Shown here: positions 8,815 to 18,179 of the stretch, one piece after another
Numbering within the stretch: position 1 is the first letter of the stretch
Layout: every line of letters begins with the position of its first letter
Origin: Chitinophagaceae bacterium
GTDB taxonomy: Bacteria > Bacteroidota > Bacteroidia > Cytophagales > Cytophagaceae
DNA length: 40,984 nucleotides
Direction of reading: 5' to 3'
Assembly (NCBI GenBank): GCA_028288365.1
Contig: JAQBNU010000102.1
Coordinates: 1 to 40,984 of the forward strand
Notes under the pieces: generated by a model
Seen by the model: the letters and a program-made list of their open reading frames with translations, nothing else
Told to the model about the DNA's origin: nothing
Database searches by the model: none
Translations under genes and position numbers: made by a program

Positions 8815-9897
8815 CTAATGAGGTTGACAGTATTGATAAATCGCTCGCTCTGCGGCTTCGTATTCTAAGTCTTGAGAAGTGGTGAAATCTCTGCAGGCAT
8901 CTAATGTATCTTGTGTGGCGATGGACAGCAATCCACGCAGGTAATAATGAGCACCGTTGTTGGGGTTAATGAAAATGGCTTTATCCAGATTCATTCTTGA
9001 CTTTTCAAATTCAATATTTTTATAATGAACATAGCCTATTTTCTGATAGGCAAGATCAGAGTCTGGGTGCTTGTCGGCAAATAGATCCAACTCATTCAAT
9101 GCCGCATTCCAGTTTTTATTTTTGATGTAACATTCTCCCTTGAGCAGGTAGATGGTATCATTGAAAGTAGGAGAGATCTCTTCCAACGTAATAAGCGATT
9201 TGTTGTATTCGTCCAACTGCACATAGCATTGAGCCAGCTTGTAGAGTAAGGTATCTTTATTACCTTCTTTGTGTTGAATAACGGCGCCGTATAAATAGGC
9301 GGCTTCCAGGTACGACTCTTTAAATTCCGGTCTCGCGGCAATCAATACCTTGGCAAGGTGTTCCTGAATCTGGTGATTGCTATTGTCTATCTCTAGTCCT
9401 TGCTTGTAATAATATAAAGCTCCGGCATAGTCTTGGTTGATTTCTCTGTCAAGTCCCAATTCATAATCTTCATTAGAAGCCAACCTGTTCATGACGTGAT
9501 ATAAAGTATAACCACCGGTGACAAGCAATAAAATAATGCCAATAACGATTAGGTTTTGTTTAGTAGGCAAACTCAATTGAAAAGAAAAGGAAGCCTGAGA
9601 TTGTACGGGTGCCGCACGTCTGGCTCTTTGCTGTGCTGCAGGCTGAGGTCTTGTCGGGCGTGATGTCACAGCAGGACGTTCTGCCTGGTATAATTTTAGA
9701 TCGTATTGTTGCCGCTTGGTAGGGTCTGATAAAATGATATAGGCAGCATTTACCTTTTTGAAATGGTCTTCGTAAAACTTATTGCCTGGATTAACATCGG
9801 GGTGGTATTTTTTGGCCAACGTTTTATACGCCTTTTTAATGCCATCTAATGATGCATTGCGGGGAACACCTAGTACCTGATAATGGTTATATTCCAT
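8815..9897 (-). CDS. J-domain membrane protein with TPR repeats
   Basis: The 360-residue protein begins [16 protein letters not shown], a J-domain with the HPD triad at His32-Asp34, which stimulates Hsp70 (DnaK) ATPase. A proline/arginine/glutamine-rich linker follows, then one membrane span (about 113-133). The remainder is a run of TPR-like helical pairs ([45 protein letters not shown]). The J-domain would face the cytoplasm and the TPRs the periplasm. The frame extends to 9987 and overlaps dprA, but ATG 9897 fits the J-domain and leaves a 43-bp gap after dprA. It is not canonical DnaJ, as it lacks the Cys-rich zinc domain. Its client is unknown. Confidence 0.88.
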   Translation of the reverse strand: MEYNHYQVLGVPRNASLDGIKKAYKTLAKKYHPDVNPGNKFYEDHFKKVNAAYIILSDPTKRQQYDLKLYQAERPAVTSRPTRPQPAAQQRARRAAPVQSQASFSFQLSLPTKQNLIVIGIILLLVTGGYTLYHVMNRLASNEDYELGLDREINQDYAGALYYYKQGLEIDNSNHQIQEHLAKVLIAARPEFKESYLEAAYLYGAVIQHKEGNKDTLLYKLAQCYVQLDEYNKSLITLEEISPTFNDTIYLLKGECYIKNKNWNAALNELDLFADKHPDSDLAYQKIGYVHYKNIEFEKSRMNLDKAIFINPNNGAHYYLRGLLSIATQDTLDACRDFTTSQDLEYEAAERAIYQYCQPH

Positions 9898-9940
9898 GGA
9901 TGAATGATAAACACCTAATTCCAAATATAATGATATCTGA

Positions 9941-11047
9941 TCAAGTAATTCTGATTTTTTTACCGGGAAGCATTTGAATGAGTCCATTCATTTCCAGTTG
10001 TAAAAGAAGACTGGCTGTTCTAGAAATATTGATGCCACTTTTCCATGCCAGCTCATCAAGTTCGATGGTGTCTTGTTGTTCCAGTAACTCGTAGAGTTGA
10101 ACTTCTTCCGGACTAAGAGTCGCAATGAGTTGGGTGTCTTTTAATTTGAATTTGGAATGCTTGGCAGATTCTACATCCCAGTTGAGCAGGGCGGCTACAT
10201 CTTTTCCCGAAGTGATCAGATGTGCCTGGTTATTTTTTATCAGGTCATTGCAACCGGTAGAGGTGAGAACATTTAGATTACCGGGTATAGCCATCACTTC
10301 TCGGTTATAGGAATTGGCCAGTTGCGCCGTAATTAAAGCACCACCTTTTTCACCTGCTTCGGCTACGATGACACCTTCACACAGGCCCGCAATGATGCGG
10401 TTACGAGCAGGGAAGAAATACATTTCAGGTTTGGTATCCGGTGGATATTCAGAGATCAAACCGCCTTGTTCGCACATCGTGTTGGCAATGTTTTTATGCA
10501 GATTGGGATAAATATTCTGGATACCACTTCCTAATACAGCAATGGTTCGTAATCCTAGATCAAGACAAATTTTATGTGCCGTGATGTCTATACCATAAGC
10601 CAGCCCACTGATCACGACAGGGTTCCATGGTGCAATTTCTTGTAATAAATTTTCTAAACATTGTTTTCCGTAAGCGGAAGCTTTGCGTGTTCCAACTATT
10701 GCGATGGTCTTGGTATGATCAGTATCTATCGTGCCTTTGTGAAATAACAAGAGAGGCGCATCTTCTATTTCTTTCAAACGTCTAGGATAATTAGCATCGG
10801 TGATGAAGGAGATGTTGATGTGATGCTTCTCACATTGCTGAAGAATGTTTTCCGCCTTTCTAAAAATCTCCGGATCTTTTACGGCTTGAGCAACCTGGTC
10901 TCTGATGCCTGGTATTTTTTGGAGTTTGCCCGATGGAGTAGCGAAGATTTGTTGCACGCCGCCACAATAGGTGATGAGTTGACGTGCGCTGTAAAGGCCT
11001 ACACCATTGACCTGGCTGAGTGCCACTTGGTATAATAATTCTTGCAT
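9941..11047 (-). CDS. dprA: DNA-processing protein DprA (Smf)
   Basis: The 368-residue protein has an N-terminal helix-hairpin-helix region ([15 protein letters not shown]), a Rossmann-fold DprA domain (about 75-285) with [21 protein letters not shown] and [13 protein letters not shown], and a C-terminal winged helix (about 305-368). DprA loads RecA onto incoming single-stranded DNA during natural transformation. I use the ATG at 11047; the frame extends to a TTG at 11062 without extra conserved sequence. The gene is preceded by a strong GAAA-loop hairpin and a copy of the dispersed structured element. It is followed by the J-domain gene on the same strand. Confidence 0.94.
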   Translation of the reverse strand: MQELLYQVALSQVNGVGLYSARQLITYCGGVQQIFATPSGKLQKIPGIRDQVAQAVKDPEIFRKAENILQQCEKHHINISFITDANYPRRLKEIEDAPLLLFHKGTIDTDHTKTIAIVGTRKASAYGKQCLENLLQEIAPWNPVVISGLAYGIDITAHKICLDLGLRTIAVLGSGIQNIYPNLHKNIANTMCEQGGLISEYPPDTKPEMYFFPARNRIIAGLCEGVIVAEAGEKGGALITAQLANSYNREVMAIPGNLNVLTSTGCNDLIKNNQAHLITSGKDVAALLNWDVESAKHSKFKLKDTQLIATLSPEEVQLYELLEQQDTIELDELAWKSGINISRTASLLLQLEMNGLIQMLPGKKIRIT

Positions 11048-11089
11048 AAAAAATGATATCAATAAAAATGTAATACAATAAAGGATTAT

Positions 11090-11119
11090 TTGGTGTTAGG
11101 TCTTTCGACCTGACACCAA
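11090..11119 (-). promoter_or_regulatory. Strong GAAA-loop hairpin in the dprA leader
   Basis: The 13-base arms 11090-11102 and 11107-11119 pair except for one G-T position. On the minus strand the loop is GAAA closed by a C-G pair (GGTC-GAAA-GACC), a stable GNRA-type tetraloop. It ends 43 bp upstream of the dprA ATG. The GNRA loop suggests that it works as RNA on the dprA strand. No T-tract follows, so simple termination is unlikely. Confidence 0.65.
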
Positions 11120-11198
11120 TACAATGATTTCTTTCATTCGCTCTTTTCCTGGACGCCCACCGCACCATGCTTTACGAAAACAAGATAACAATGTATTC

Positions 11199-11313
11199 GC
11201 GTGAGGGATAGGAACGGAAAGCCCACAGCGAGCCTCTAAATAGGATCATGTTTAAAGGCTTGATCCGAGCGAGGACTTGTAGTGGATAGCCCGACCCGCA
11301 GGGACACGCCCAA
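11199..11313 (-). repeat. Dispersed structured element, copy A (upstream of dprA)
   Basis: Read on the minus strand this is about 115 bp running from GGGCGTG to CCCTCACGC. It matches copy C nearly base for base over both outer blocks (TCGGGCTATCC, AAGTCCTCGCTCGGATCAA, GAGGCTCGCTGTGGGCTTT), with a variable middle. The ends GCGTG and CACGC are complementary. It is oriented toward dprA, with 151 bp between its end and the start codon. The gap between dprA and the MerR gene (11048-11408) holds this and the GAAA hairpin. I see no convincing gene there. Confidence 0.75.
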
Positions 11314-11408
11314 GATCTTATTACAATAAAAACTGACTTATTCATTTCAATAATTATAAAAATAAAAAATGATGCATTCTTAACTGAAAAAACAAAGAAC
11401 TCAATCTG

Positions 11409-11747
11409 TCAATCCAAATTCTTCTTCAATTCTACTAAAAAATCTCGAACCTTTTCTAACGATTCCAACATTTCATTGTTCGATCTGACTTTGTGCTTTT
11501 CAGTTTTGAGTATTTCTTTGGCACCCTGTAAGGTGTAGCCCTTCTCTTTCACCAATGAATACACGAGTTTGAAGTTTTCGATGTCTTCCTGTGTGTATTG
11601 TCTATTGCCCTTTTTGTTTTTTTTAGGTGCGAGCAATTCAAATTCATTTTCCCAAAAACGAATCAAAGAAGTCGTCACTTTGAATATCGCAGCTACTTCT
11701 CCAATGCTGTAATACAGTTTCTCGATGTCTTTTTCTTTGTAGGGCAA
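11409..11747 (-). CDS. MerR-family transcriptional regulator, TTG start
   Basis: This 112-residue protein has a MerR-type winged helix-turn-helix (YYSIGEVAAIFKVTTSLIR, then FWENEFELLAPKKNKKGNR, about residues 12-80) and a short C-terminal helix likely to dimerise (NEMLESLEKVRDFLVELKK). No metal-binding cysteines or effector domain are visible. The only sensible start is TTG at 11747, giving MPYKEKDIEKLYYSIGEVA, which matches the way this Bacteroidota family begins; a stop lies upstream with no ATG between. Its target and signal are unknown. Confidence 0.88.
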   Translation of the reverse strand: MPYKEKDIEKLYYSIGEVAAIFKVTTSLIRFWENEFELLAPKKNKKGNRQYTQEDIENFKLVYSLVKEKGYTLQGAKEILKTEKHKVRSNNEMLESLEKVRDFLVELKKNLD

Positions 11748-11941
11748 GGGGATAATATTTGTTTCAAAATTACTTTAAGTGATGGAATATATAAGTTTGA
11801 CACTGTTGTACTTATCCACATAGAATCCACGAGGTAGAAACAGGTTGATAATCAGTGGAGGAAGGTTTGTAGGAGATTAGACTTGAGATTTAGTTTGTTG
11901 GAATGAAGCAGATGATTTCTAGTTTACTTAGCATGTTTTCT

Positions 11942-11987
11942 TGGGCGTGCCCCTTCGGGTCGGGCTTTCCGCTTCAATCCCTCACGC
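11942..11987 (+). repeat. Dispersed structured element, copy B (short form upstream of alaS)
   Basis: This copy keeps the outer ends of the element (GGGCGTGCCCCTTCGGGTCG at the left, ATCCCTCACGC at the right) but lacks the roughly 65-bp middle. The junction falls where copy C has two similar blocks (GGGCTATCCGCT and GGGCTTTTCGCTT), consistent with a deletion between them. The end pairing GCGTG/CACGC is kept. It points toward alaS. The gap 11748-12121 otherwise holds the alaS promoter and no visible gene. Confidence 0.7.
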
Positions 11988-12051
11988 AAACAGCGCTTCA
12001 ATTTTTCGAATAAAAATCCTTTAAACTACCTTAAAACTGGCTGATTTTGAT

Positions 12052-12059
12052 TAAATTTG
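12052..12059 (+). promoter_or_regulatory. Candidate -7 promoter box of alaS
   Basis: TAAATTTG matches the Bacteroidota -7 consensus TAnnTTTG and lies 62 bp upstream of the alaS ATG at 12122. A clear -33 TTG partner was not found, so confidence is moderate. It also argues against the longer alaS reading frame that would start at 12047. Confidence 0.4.
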
Positions 12060-12121
12060 CGCTCGCTAAAAAATGCAGGGAACGATTCGCTGCATCGCAT
12101 CAAGAGAAAGAAATACCTACA

Positions 12122-14755
12122 ATGAAAGCTAACGAAATCAGACAAGCGTACTTAGATTTTTTTCAATCCAAAGGACATCAGATTGTTCCTTCGGCTCCTA
12201 TTGTCAACAAAGATGATCCGACCTTGTTGTTTACCAACGCAGGTATGAATCAGTTCAAAGATTATTTTCTGGGTAACCAGGTTTCCAAATACAAACGCAT
12301 TGCCGATACGCAAAAATGTTTACGTGTTTCCGGAAAGCACAATGACCTGGAAGAAGTGGGAATAGATACCTATCACCACACCATGTTTGAAATGTTGGGC
12401 AACTGGTCGATCGGTGATTACTTCAAAGAAGAAGCCATCGCCTGGTCATGGGAGTTGTTGACGGAAGTATATAAGCTTCCCAAAGATCGTTTGTATGTAT
12501 CTGTATTTGGTGGCGATCCTTCTGAGAATTTAGAAAAGGACATGGAAGCGTACAACTTCTGGAAAAAATGGATTGCGGAAGACCGCATCATTTTTGGTTC
12601 GAAGAAAGACAACTTCTGGGAGATGGGTGATCAGGGGCCTTGCGGTCCTTGCTCCGAGATACACGTGGACTTGCGCTCTGCGGAAGATGTCGCAAAGGTT
12701 CCAGGAAAAGATTTGGTGAATGAAAGTGATCCCTTGGTAGTAGAAATCTGGAACAACGTTTTCATTCAGTACAACCGCAAAGCGGATGGTAAGCTGGAAG
12801 AGCTACCGGCCAAGCACGTCGATACCGGAATGGGTTTCGAACGTCTGGTGATGGCGGTACAAAATAAAAAATCAAATTACGATACGGATGTTTTTCAGCC
12901 GATGATTTCCTACATCGCAGCGCAATCCGGTATACCTTACGGACAATCTGAAAAAACAGACATCGCTATGCGTGTATTGTCTGATCACATCCGTGCGATT
13001 TCCTTTACCATTGCGGACGGTCAATTGCCTTCCAATGCAAAAGCAGGTTATGTGATCCGTCGTATCCTGAGAAGAGCGGTGCGTTATGCATATACCTTCT
13101 TAGGATTTAAAGAGCCGTTCTTAAATCAATTGGTTCCCTTATTGGCTGAACAATTCAAGGGTGTATTTCCGGAGTTGCAGGCACAAGTTGGTTTCGTACA
13201 GAAGGTAGTATTGGAAGAAGAAAATTCTTTCTTGAGAACATTGGATACTGGTTTGAAACGCATCGAACAATTAACAAGTAACTTTACTTCTGCTAATAAA
13301 AACATCGAAGGTAAAGTAGTATTCGAATTGTATGATACGTTTGGTTTTCCTGTCGATCTGATTTCTTTGATCGCCAGAGAAAACGGATACACTATTAATG
13401 AAGCTGGCTTTGAAGTAGAGATGAATATCCAGAAAGAACGTTCACGCAAAGCAGCGGCAACAGAAGTAGCAGATTGGGCGATCGTTTCAGACGATGATGA
13501 AGTAGAATTTGTTGGGTACGATTTATTGACGGCTACTTCTACGATTGTTAAACATAGAACAGTGAAGTTAAAAGGTACAGAAGAGTTGCAAGTGGTCTTA
13601 GATACAACACCTTTCTACGCAGAGAGCGGTGGACAGGTAGGAGATACAGGATACCTGACGAGTGCAGCCGGCGAAAAGATCAGAGTGAAGGATACGCGCA
13701 AAGAAAATAATTTGATCATTCACATTGTCGACAAACTTCCGAAAGATCTAAAAGCAAAATTCGAAGCGAAGGTAGACGGTGATAGAAGACATGCGATAGA
13801 GGCCAATCACAGCGCGACGCACTTGTTGCATGCAGCTTTGAAAAAAGTATTAGGCGAACATGTGAATCAGAAAGGTTCATTGGTCAACGATAAAGTATTG
13901 CGTTTTGATTTTTCTCATTTCTCTAAAGTGACAGACGAAGAGCTGTTGAAAATAGAAGAAATTGTCAATGGAAAAATCAGAGAAAATGTAGCCCTGGAAG
14001 AGCGTCGTTCAGTACCAATCGATGAAGCGAAGAAATTAGGAGCGATGGCATTGTTCGGTGAGAAATACGGAGAATATGTTCGTATGATCACCTTTGATCC
14101 TGCATTCTCCCGTGAGTTATGCGGAGGTACACATGTGAAAGCAACAGGTGAAATCGGTTTGGTAAAAGTAACCGCTGAAAGTTCTGTTGCTGCCGGTGTA
14201 AGACGTCTGGAAGCAGTGACAGGAAAAGGTGCTGAAGAACACTTCAGAGCATCGGATGCAGTGATGGCGAAGTTGAGCGATTTGCTGAAACAACCAAAAG
14301 ACATTGCAAAATCCTTGGAACAATTGATCCAGGAAAAAGAGAGCTTACTGAAAAGAGTACAAGCGTTGGAATCTATACAGGTCGGTGTCTTGAAAACAGA
14401 ATTGTTGGCGAAAGCGAAAAAAGTAGACGGCGTGAATGTCATCATTCAACGCGTCGATCTTCCTTCTGCTGATGCGGCGAGACAATTGGCGTATGACCTG
14501 AAACAAGTTTCTCCTTCTTTATATTTAATATTCGCAGGACTGGTAGACGATAAACCGCAGGTGACAATTATGTTCTCTGACGATGTGGTAGAAAAATGGC
14601 AACTCGATGCGGGTAAATTAATAAGAGAGCTAGCGAAAGAAATCAATGGCGGTGGTGGCGGACAGAAGTTCTACGCAACAGCCGGAGGCAAGGATGCCGC
14701 TGGTTTAGATAAAGTAGTTGCGAAGGCAAACGAGAGCCTGAAACAATTGAATTAA
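12122..14755 (+). CDS. alaS: Alanine-tRNA ligase
   Basis: The 877-residue protein is full length for AlaRS. The N-terminal catalytic class II domain has FTNAGMNQFKDYF. The editing domain zinc site is seen as His563 and His567 (HSATH) and Cys667 and His671 (CGGTH), at positions close to the E. coli enzyme. The C-terminal DHHA1 region ends with a GGGGGQKFYATAGG segment. It charges tRNA-Ala and removes mischarged Ser/Gly. I choose ATG 12122 (MKANEIRQAYLDFF) because it matches the family start and the frame before it overlaps the candidate promoter. A short copy of the dispersed element lies upstream. Confidence 0.98.
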   Translation: MKANEIRQAYLDFFQSKGHQIVPSAPIVNKDDPTLLFTNAGMNQFKDYFLGNQVSKYKRIADTQKCLRVSGKHNDLEEVGIDTYHHTMFEMLGNWSIGDYFKEEAIAWSWELLTEVYKLPKDRLYVSVFGGDPSENLEKDMEAYNFWKKWIAEDRIIFGSKKDNFWEMGDQGPCGPCSEIHVDLRSAEDVAKVPGKDLVNESDPLVVEIWNNVFIQYNRKADGKLEELPAKHVDTGMGFERLVMAVQNKKSNYDTDVFQPMISYIAAQSGIPYGQSEKTDIAMRVLSDHIRAISFTIADGQLPSNAKAGYVIRRILRRAVRYAYTFLGFKEPFLNQLVPLLAEQFKGVFPELQAQVGFVQKVVLEEENSFLRTLDTGLKRIEQLTSNFTSANKNIEGKVVFELYDTFGFPVDLISLIARENGYTINEAGFEVEMNIQKERSRKAAATEVADWAIVSDDDEVEFVGYDLLTATSTIVKHRTVKLKGTEELQVVLDTTPFYAESGGQVGDTGYLTSAAGEKIRVKDTRKENNLIIHIVDKLPKDLKAKFEAKVDGDRRHAIEANHSATHLLHAALKKVLGEHVNQKGSLVNDKVLRFDFSHFSKVTDEELLKIEEIVNGKIRENVALEERRSVPIDEAKKLGAMALFGEKYGEYVRMITFDPAFSRELCGGTHVKATGEIGLVKVTAESSVAAGVRRLEAVTGKGAEEHFRASDAVMAKLSDLLKQPKDIAKSLEQLIQEKESLLKRVQALESIQVGVLKTELLAKAKKVDGVNVIIQRVDLPSADAARQLAYDLKQVSPSLYLIFAGLVDDKPQVTIMFSDDVVEKWQLDAGKLIRELAKEINGGGGGQKFYATAGGKDAAGLDKVVAKANESLKQLN

Positions 14756-14849
14756 AGAATTTTCCTGTGTATTTGTAATTGAAACCTTTTATTTACGAAT
14801 CAAACAGAATCATTCCAATCATATAATCATTCAAATCATAGTACGTAGG

Positions 14850-16313
14850 ATGGGATTAAGTAAAGAAATTTTAGACAAGTACCAACCAGTAATCGGTTTG
14901 GAAGTACACGCTCAACTGTCTACGCAAAGTAAAATCTTTGCACCGGACTCCACTGAATTCGGGAGCATGCCTAATACCAATGTGAGTGTGATCACGCTGG
15001 CGCATCCGGGTATTCTGCCAAGACTGAATAAAAAAGTTGTAGAGTACGCCATCAAAATGGGATTGGCTTGTCACTGTGAAATCAATCGGTTGAATTTCTT
15101 TGACCGCAAAAATTATTTTTATCCCGATCTTCCAAAAGGTTTTCAAACCACACAAGACAAAGCACCGATATGTAAAGGTGGATACGTGGACATCAAATTG
15201 AAAGATGGTCAGGAGAAAAGAATTACACTCAATCGTATCCACATGGAAGACGATGCAGGTAAAAACATGCACTTGGCTGGTGAAGTAGATACGTTGGTAG
15301 ACTACAACCGTGCAGGAGTTCCTTTGATAGAAATAGTAACGGAACCGGATGTTCGTACGTCTGATGAAGCGTTTGCTTTGATGACGGAAATCAGAAAACT
15401 AGTGCGTTACCTGGAAGTATGCGACGGCAACATGGAAGAAGGTTCTATGCGTTGTGATGCCAATATTTCAGTGATGCTGAAAGGTGCGAAAGAATACGGT
15501 AAGAAGGTTGAAGTGAAAAACATGAACTCGATCCGTAACGTGCAACGGGCCATTGATTTCGAAATCGAACGTCAGATTGAAATGCTGGAAAAAGGCGAAA
15601 CGATTTATTCAGAAACACGTCAGTTCGATGCAGAGAATGGTACCACACATGGCATGCGTACGAAAGAAGAACTGAACGATTACCGTTATTTCCCTGAACC
15701 AGATTTGCAACCGTTGCACATCAGTGAAAAATGGTTGGCAGATATCAAAGCAACCATGCCAGCTTTGCCCGAAGAATTATACAAGAGATTTCATGCAGAC
15801 TATGCCTTGTCGGACTATGATGTTTCTGTGTTGACAGATACCAAAGAAGTCGCTTTGTATTTTGATGACTTGTGTTCCAAAACAAAAAATTACAAAGCTG
15901 CTTCCAACTGGGTGATGGGTTCAGTGAAATCATACCTGAACGAATTGACGTTACACATGAATGAATTTCCTATCACGACAACGGTGTTGGCAGATTTAAT
16001 TGCATTGATTGATTCAGGAAAAATCAATTACTCCGTAGCGAGTCAGAAAATATTCCCTGAACTCTTGAAAGCAGATGGCCGTTCTTCTTTGAAGATAGCG
16101 GAAGACCTGAACCTGATACAAGAAAGCGACAGCGGTCAGTTGGAGCCAATCGTACAAGAAGTATTGTCGAAGTATCCAGAGAAGGTGACCGAATATAAAA
16201 ATGGCAAAAAAGGATTGATGGGTTTATTCGTGGGTGAAGTAATGAAAGCGAGTAAAGGCAAAGCAGATCCAAAGGTAACTACTGCTTTATTGAATAAATT
16301 TCTTGACAATTAA
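14850..16313 (+). CDS. gatB: Asp/Glu-tRNA amidotransferase subunit B
   Basis: The 487-residue protein is full length for GatB. It shows IGLEVHAQLSTQSKIF at the N-terminus, YFYPDLPKGFQTTQ, and YNRAGVPLIEIVTEPD, plus the C-terminal helical GatB/YqeY tRNA-binding domain. It forms GatCAB, converting misacylated Glu-tRNA-Gln or Asp-tRNA-Asn to the amidated form in the cytoplasm. gatA and gatC are not in the window. It lies 94 bp after alaS and 7 bp before the thioredoxin-like gene, and is probably co-transcribed with the latter. Confidence 0.97.
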   Translation: MGLSKEILDKYQPVIGLEVHAQLSTQSKIFAPDSTEFGSMPNTNVSVITLAHPGILPRLNKKVVEYAIKMGLACHCEINRLNFFDRKNYFYPDLPKGFQTTQDKAPICKGGYVDIKLKDGQEKRITLNRIHMEDDAGKNMHLAGEVDTLVDYNRAGVPLIEIVTEPDVRTSDEAFALMTEIRKLVRYLEVCDGNMEEGSMRCDANISVMLKGAKEYGKKVEVKNMNSIRNVQRAIDFEIERQIEMLEKGETIYSETRQFDAENGTTHGMRTKEELNDYRYFPEPDLQPLHISEKWLADIKATMPALPEELYKRFHADYALSDYDVSVLTDTKEVALYFDDLCSKTKNYKAASNWVMGSVKSYLNELTLHMNEFPITTTVLADLIALIDSGKINYSVASQKIFPELLKADGRSSLKIAEDLNLIQESDSGQLEPIVQEVLSKYPEKVTEYKNGKKGLMGLFVGEVMKASKGKADPKVTTALLNKFLDN

Positions 16314-16320
16314 TATCTCC

Positions 16321-17475
16321 ATGATGAAACGATTTCATGCACCGCTGATTCTATTGCTTTTCGCTTTGTTGACTGCTTGTTCTTCTGACAAAGAAAAAGA
16401 ACAGGTCAAAGGTGAGTCGACCTTGGTGTTGAAACTCTCCGGTGTTTCAGGTAGTAAATTGCTTCTGCAAGAATTGAGCGACAAAACCTGGATTACCATA
16501 GACAGCACGATGGACTATAAAGGATCAGTTTCTTTTACGGTTAAAAATGCAGAAACGGATTACTATCGCTTTCTGGATAGTGCGTCCAACATGGGCATTG
16601 TGATTTTAATTCCGGGTGAAAACGTAACATTGGAAGGTAATCTGAAAGAGCTGGTGAAAACTTGTAAGTCACCTGATTCCAAAGAGAACAATCAGTATTA
16701 TAATTTCCAACGTCAACTTTCAGCCATCAGAAGTCCTGAAGAAGAGTGGGTGAAAAAATACCAAGGCTTTATGGAATCACCGAAGACAGAAGATTCGGCT
16801 ACTTACTATGTCACTAAATTACGTGACATGCAGGATGAATCGGATAAATTTGTGAAGTCATACATTGACTCGATCATGCCTTCGTTTGCGATTTACAGCA
16901 TGGTCAATTACCTGCGCATAGAAAAAGAATTCGACTACATGTATGCCTTGGCTGATCGCATTAAAAAAGAAATGCCAGATACGAAATACTCCCGTTTGTT
17001 TGTGGGTGAAATCAGCCGTATGAAAACCTACAAAGACGAAGAAGCTACGAAAGGAAAAGCGGCTGTTGGTAAACCGGCTCCTAACTTTACATTGAATGAT
17101 CGAAGTGGAAAATCAATTTCTCTGGCTTCCTTAAAAGGGAAATATGTATTGATTGATTTCTGGGCTTCCTGGTGTGGACCTTGCAGAGCAGAAAGTCCGA
17201 ACATGGTGAAGCTGTATAATAAATTCAAAAGTAAAAACTTTGAAATTCTCGGTGTGTCGCTGGATGGCAGTGAAGACGCCTGGAACGGTGCCATTGAAAA
17301 AGATGGATTGAATTGGACACACGTTTCTGATTTGATGCAATGGAACTCTCCTGTAGTGGCGCTGTATGGAATAGAAGGCATTCCTGCTACGGTGATTGTT
17401 GATCCTCAGGGAATCATTGTCGCTAAAAATTTAAGAGGAGAAGAATTGGATGCTAAATTGGAGGAATTGTTATAA
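16321..17475 (+). CDS. TlpA-like thiol-disulfide lipoprotein with DUF4369-type N-terminus
   Basis: The 384-residue protein has a lipoprotein signal with lipobox LTAC, so it is membrane-anchored in the periplasm or outer membrane. The N-terminal half (about 35-240) resembles DUF4369 domains found before TlpA domains in Bacteroidota. The C-terminal half is a thioredoxin fold with WASWCGPC (Cys285 and Cys288) and a cis-Pro region (GIPATVIVDPQG). It likely reduces or isomerises disulfides outside the cytoplasm. I start at ATG 16321 (MMKRFHAP), just after the gatB stop; the longer frame from 16303 overlaps gatB and adds little. The stop overlaps the next start (TAATG). Confidence 0.88.
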   Translation: MMKRFHAPLILLLFALLTACSSDKEKEQVKGESTLVLKLSGVSGSKLLLQELSDKTWITIDSTMDYKGSVSFTVKNAETDYYRFLDSASNMGIVILIPGENVTLEGNLKELVKTCKSPDSKENNQYYNFQRQLSAIRSPEEEWVKKYQGFMESPKTEDSATYYVTKLRDMQDESDKFVKSYIDSIMPSFAIYSMVNYLRIEKEFDYMYALADRIKKEMPDTKYSRLFVGEISRMKTYKDEEATKGKAAVGKPAPNFTLNDRSGKSISLASLKGKYVLIDFWASWCGPCRAESPNMVKLYNKFKSKNFEILGVSLDGSEDAWNGAIEKDGLNWTHVSDLMQWNSPVVALYGIEGIPATVIVDPQGIIVAKNLRGEELDAKLEELL

Positions 17476-18056
17476 TGTCGGTCTCTTCATCTGAAAATAA
17501 TAAAATAGAAACCATACTCATTGCTGGAGTTGTTATCCCTCAACTGTTGAGTTTTGTTTTGCGTTCCACTGTAGAAGGATATTTGTTTTTTGCGTTCTCC
17601 ATTGGTTTTTTATTAGTGTTGATTGGTTACTATGTGTATTGCTTTTCTTCTTCAAAGAAATTTATCTTTTTACTTTTGATGGCTGCTGCTCTTGGCGTTG
17701 ATCTCTACTTGAAACAGGAAAGTGCTCTTGGTTCATTGCGCATAGGTGCCCGAAGTTTGTTGGGTTTATGGATGATGGTATTTGCGGTGAAGCAAATCAT
17801 CAAAATAAAAAGTTTTGAAATGCTGACGTTGATAGCTGCATTGTTTCTACTACTGAATGCGGTATTGTATTTGCCTATCGCCACACATGAAAATGTTGAA
17901 ATCATCATCTTGTTTGGATCAGTGTTTACTTTAGCTACGCTGGTGTATTATGAAAACCTGTGGGATCAATACGATGCCGTAGAGAAAAAATGGATCATCG
18001 TTTGTTTGCTGACTTTACTGATGGATGTGTTTTTCTTGTCGAAAGATTTATTCTGA
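17475..18056 (+). CDS. Multi-span membrane protein of unknown function
   Basis: I do not recognise this family. The 193 residues form about six hydrophobic segments joined by short loops, with few charged residues except near the ends and in KIKSF and WDQYDAVEKKW. There is no visible catalytic motif. Its ATG overlaps the stop of the thioredoxin-like gene by one base (TAATG), so translation is probably coupled, and it may work with that lipoprotein. It is the last gene of the alaS-side group, followed by a small inverted repeat. Confidence 0.75.
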   Translation: MSVSSSENNKIETILIAGVVIPQLLSFVLRSTVEGYLFFAFSIGFLLVLIGYYVYCFSSSKKFIFLLLMAAALGVDLYLKQESALGSLRIGARSLLGLWMMVFAVKQIIKIKSFEMLTLIAALFLLLNAVLYLPIATHENVEIIILFGSVFTLATLVYYENLWDQYDAVEKKWIIVCLLTLLMDVFFLSKDLF

Positions 18057-18064
18057 TTCAAGCG

Positions 18065-18083
18065 TTTAACCACAATGGTTAAA
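18065..18083. other. Small 8-bp hairpin after the membrane protein gene
   Basis: Arms TTTAACCA and TGGTTAAA with a 3-base loop lie 8 bp after the stop codon. No T-tract follows directly, so it is only a weak terminator candidate. Confidence 0.3.
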
Positions 18084-18179
18084 TAGCTTGCATTTTTAAG
18101 GATTATAATCGATATTATAGAATGAATTTTTCAATTTTAATCCGCACTTTTGTGTTATCGAATTGTAAATCATTTGACC

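Noticed and set aside
10860..11168. Possible 102-codon ORF overlapping the dprA start and leader hairpin
   Set aside because: Most of it lies inside dprA in another frame, and the rest is structured leader sequence with no conserved protein features.
13915..14445. Long antisense ORF (176 codons) inside alaS
   Set aside because: It lies wholly opposite a conserved gene, is rich in Ser/Phe/Thr as expected of a shadow frame, and has no recognisable domain.
18150..18179. TTG at 18150 as gldA start
   Set aside because: It adds ten non-conserved residues; GTG 18180 gives the usual GldA beginning MSVEVKEL.
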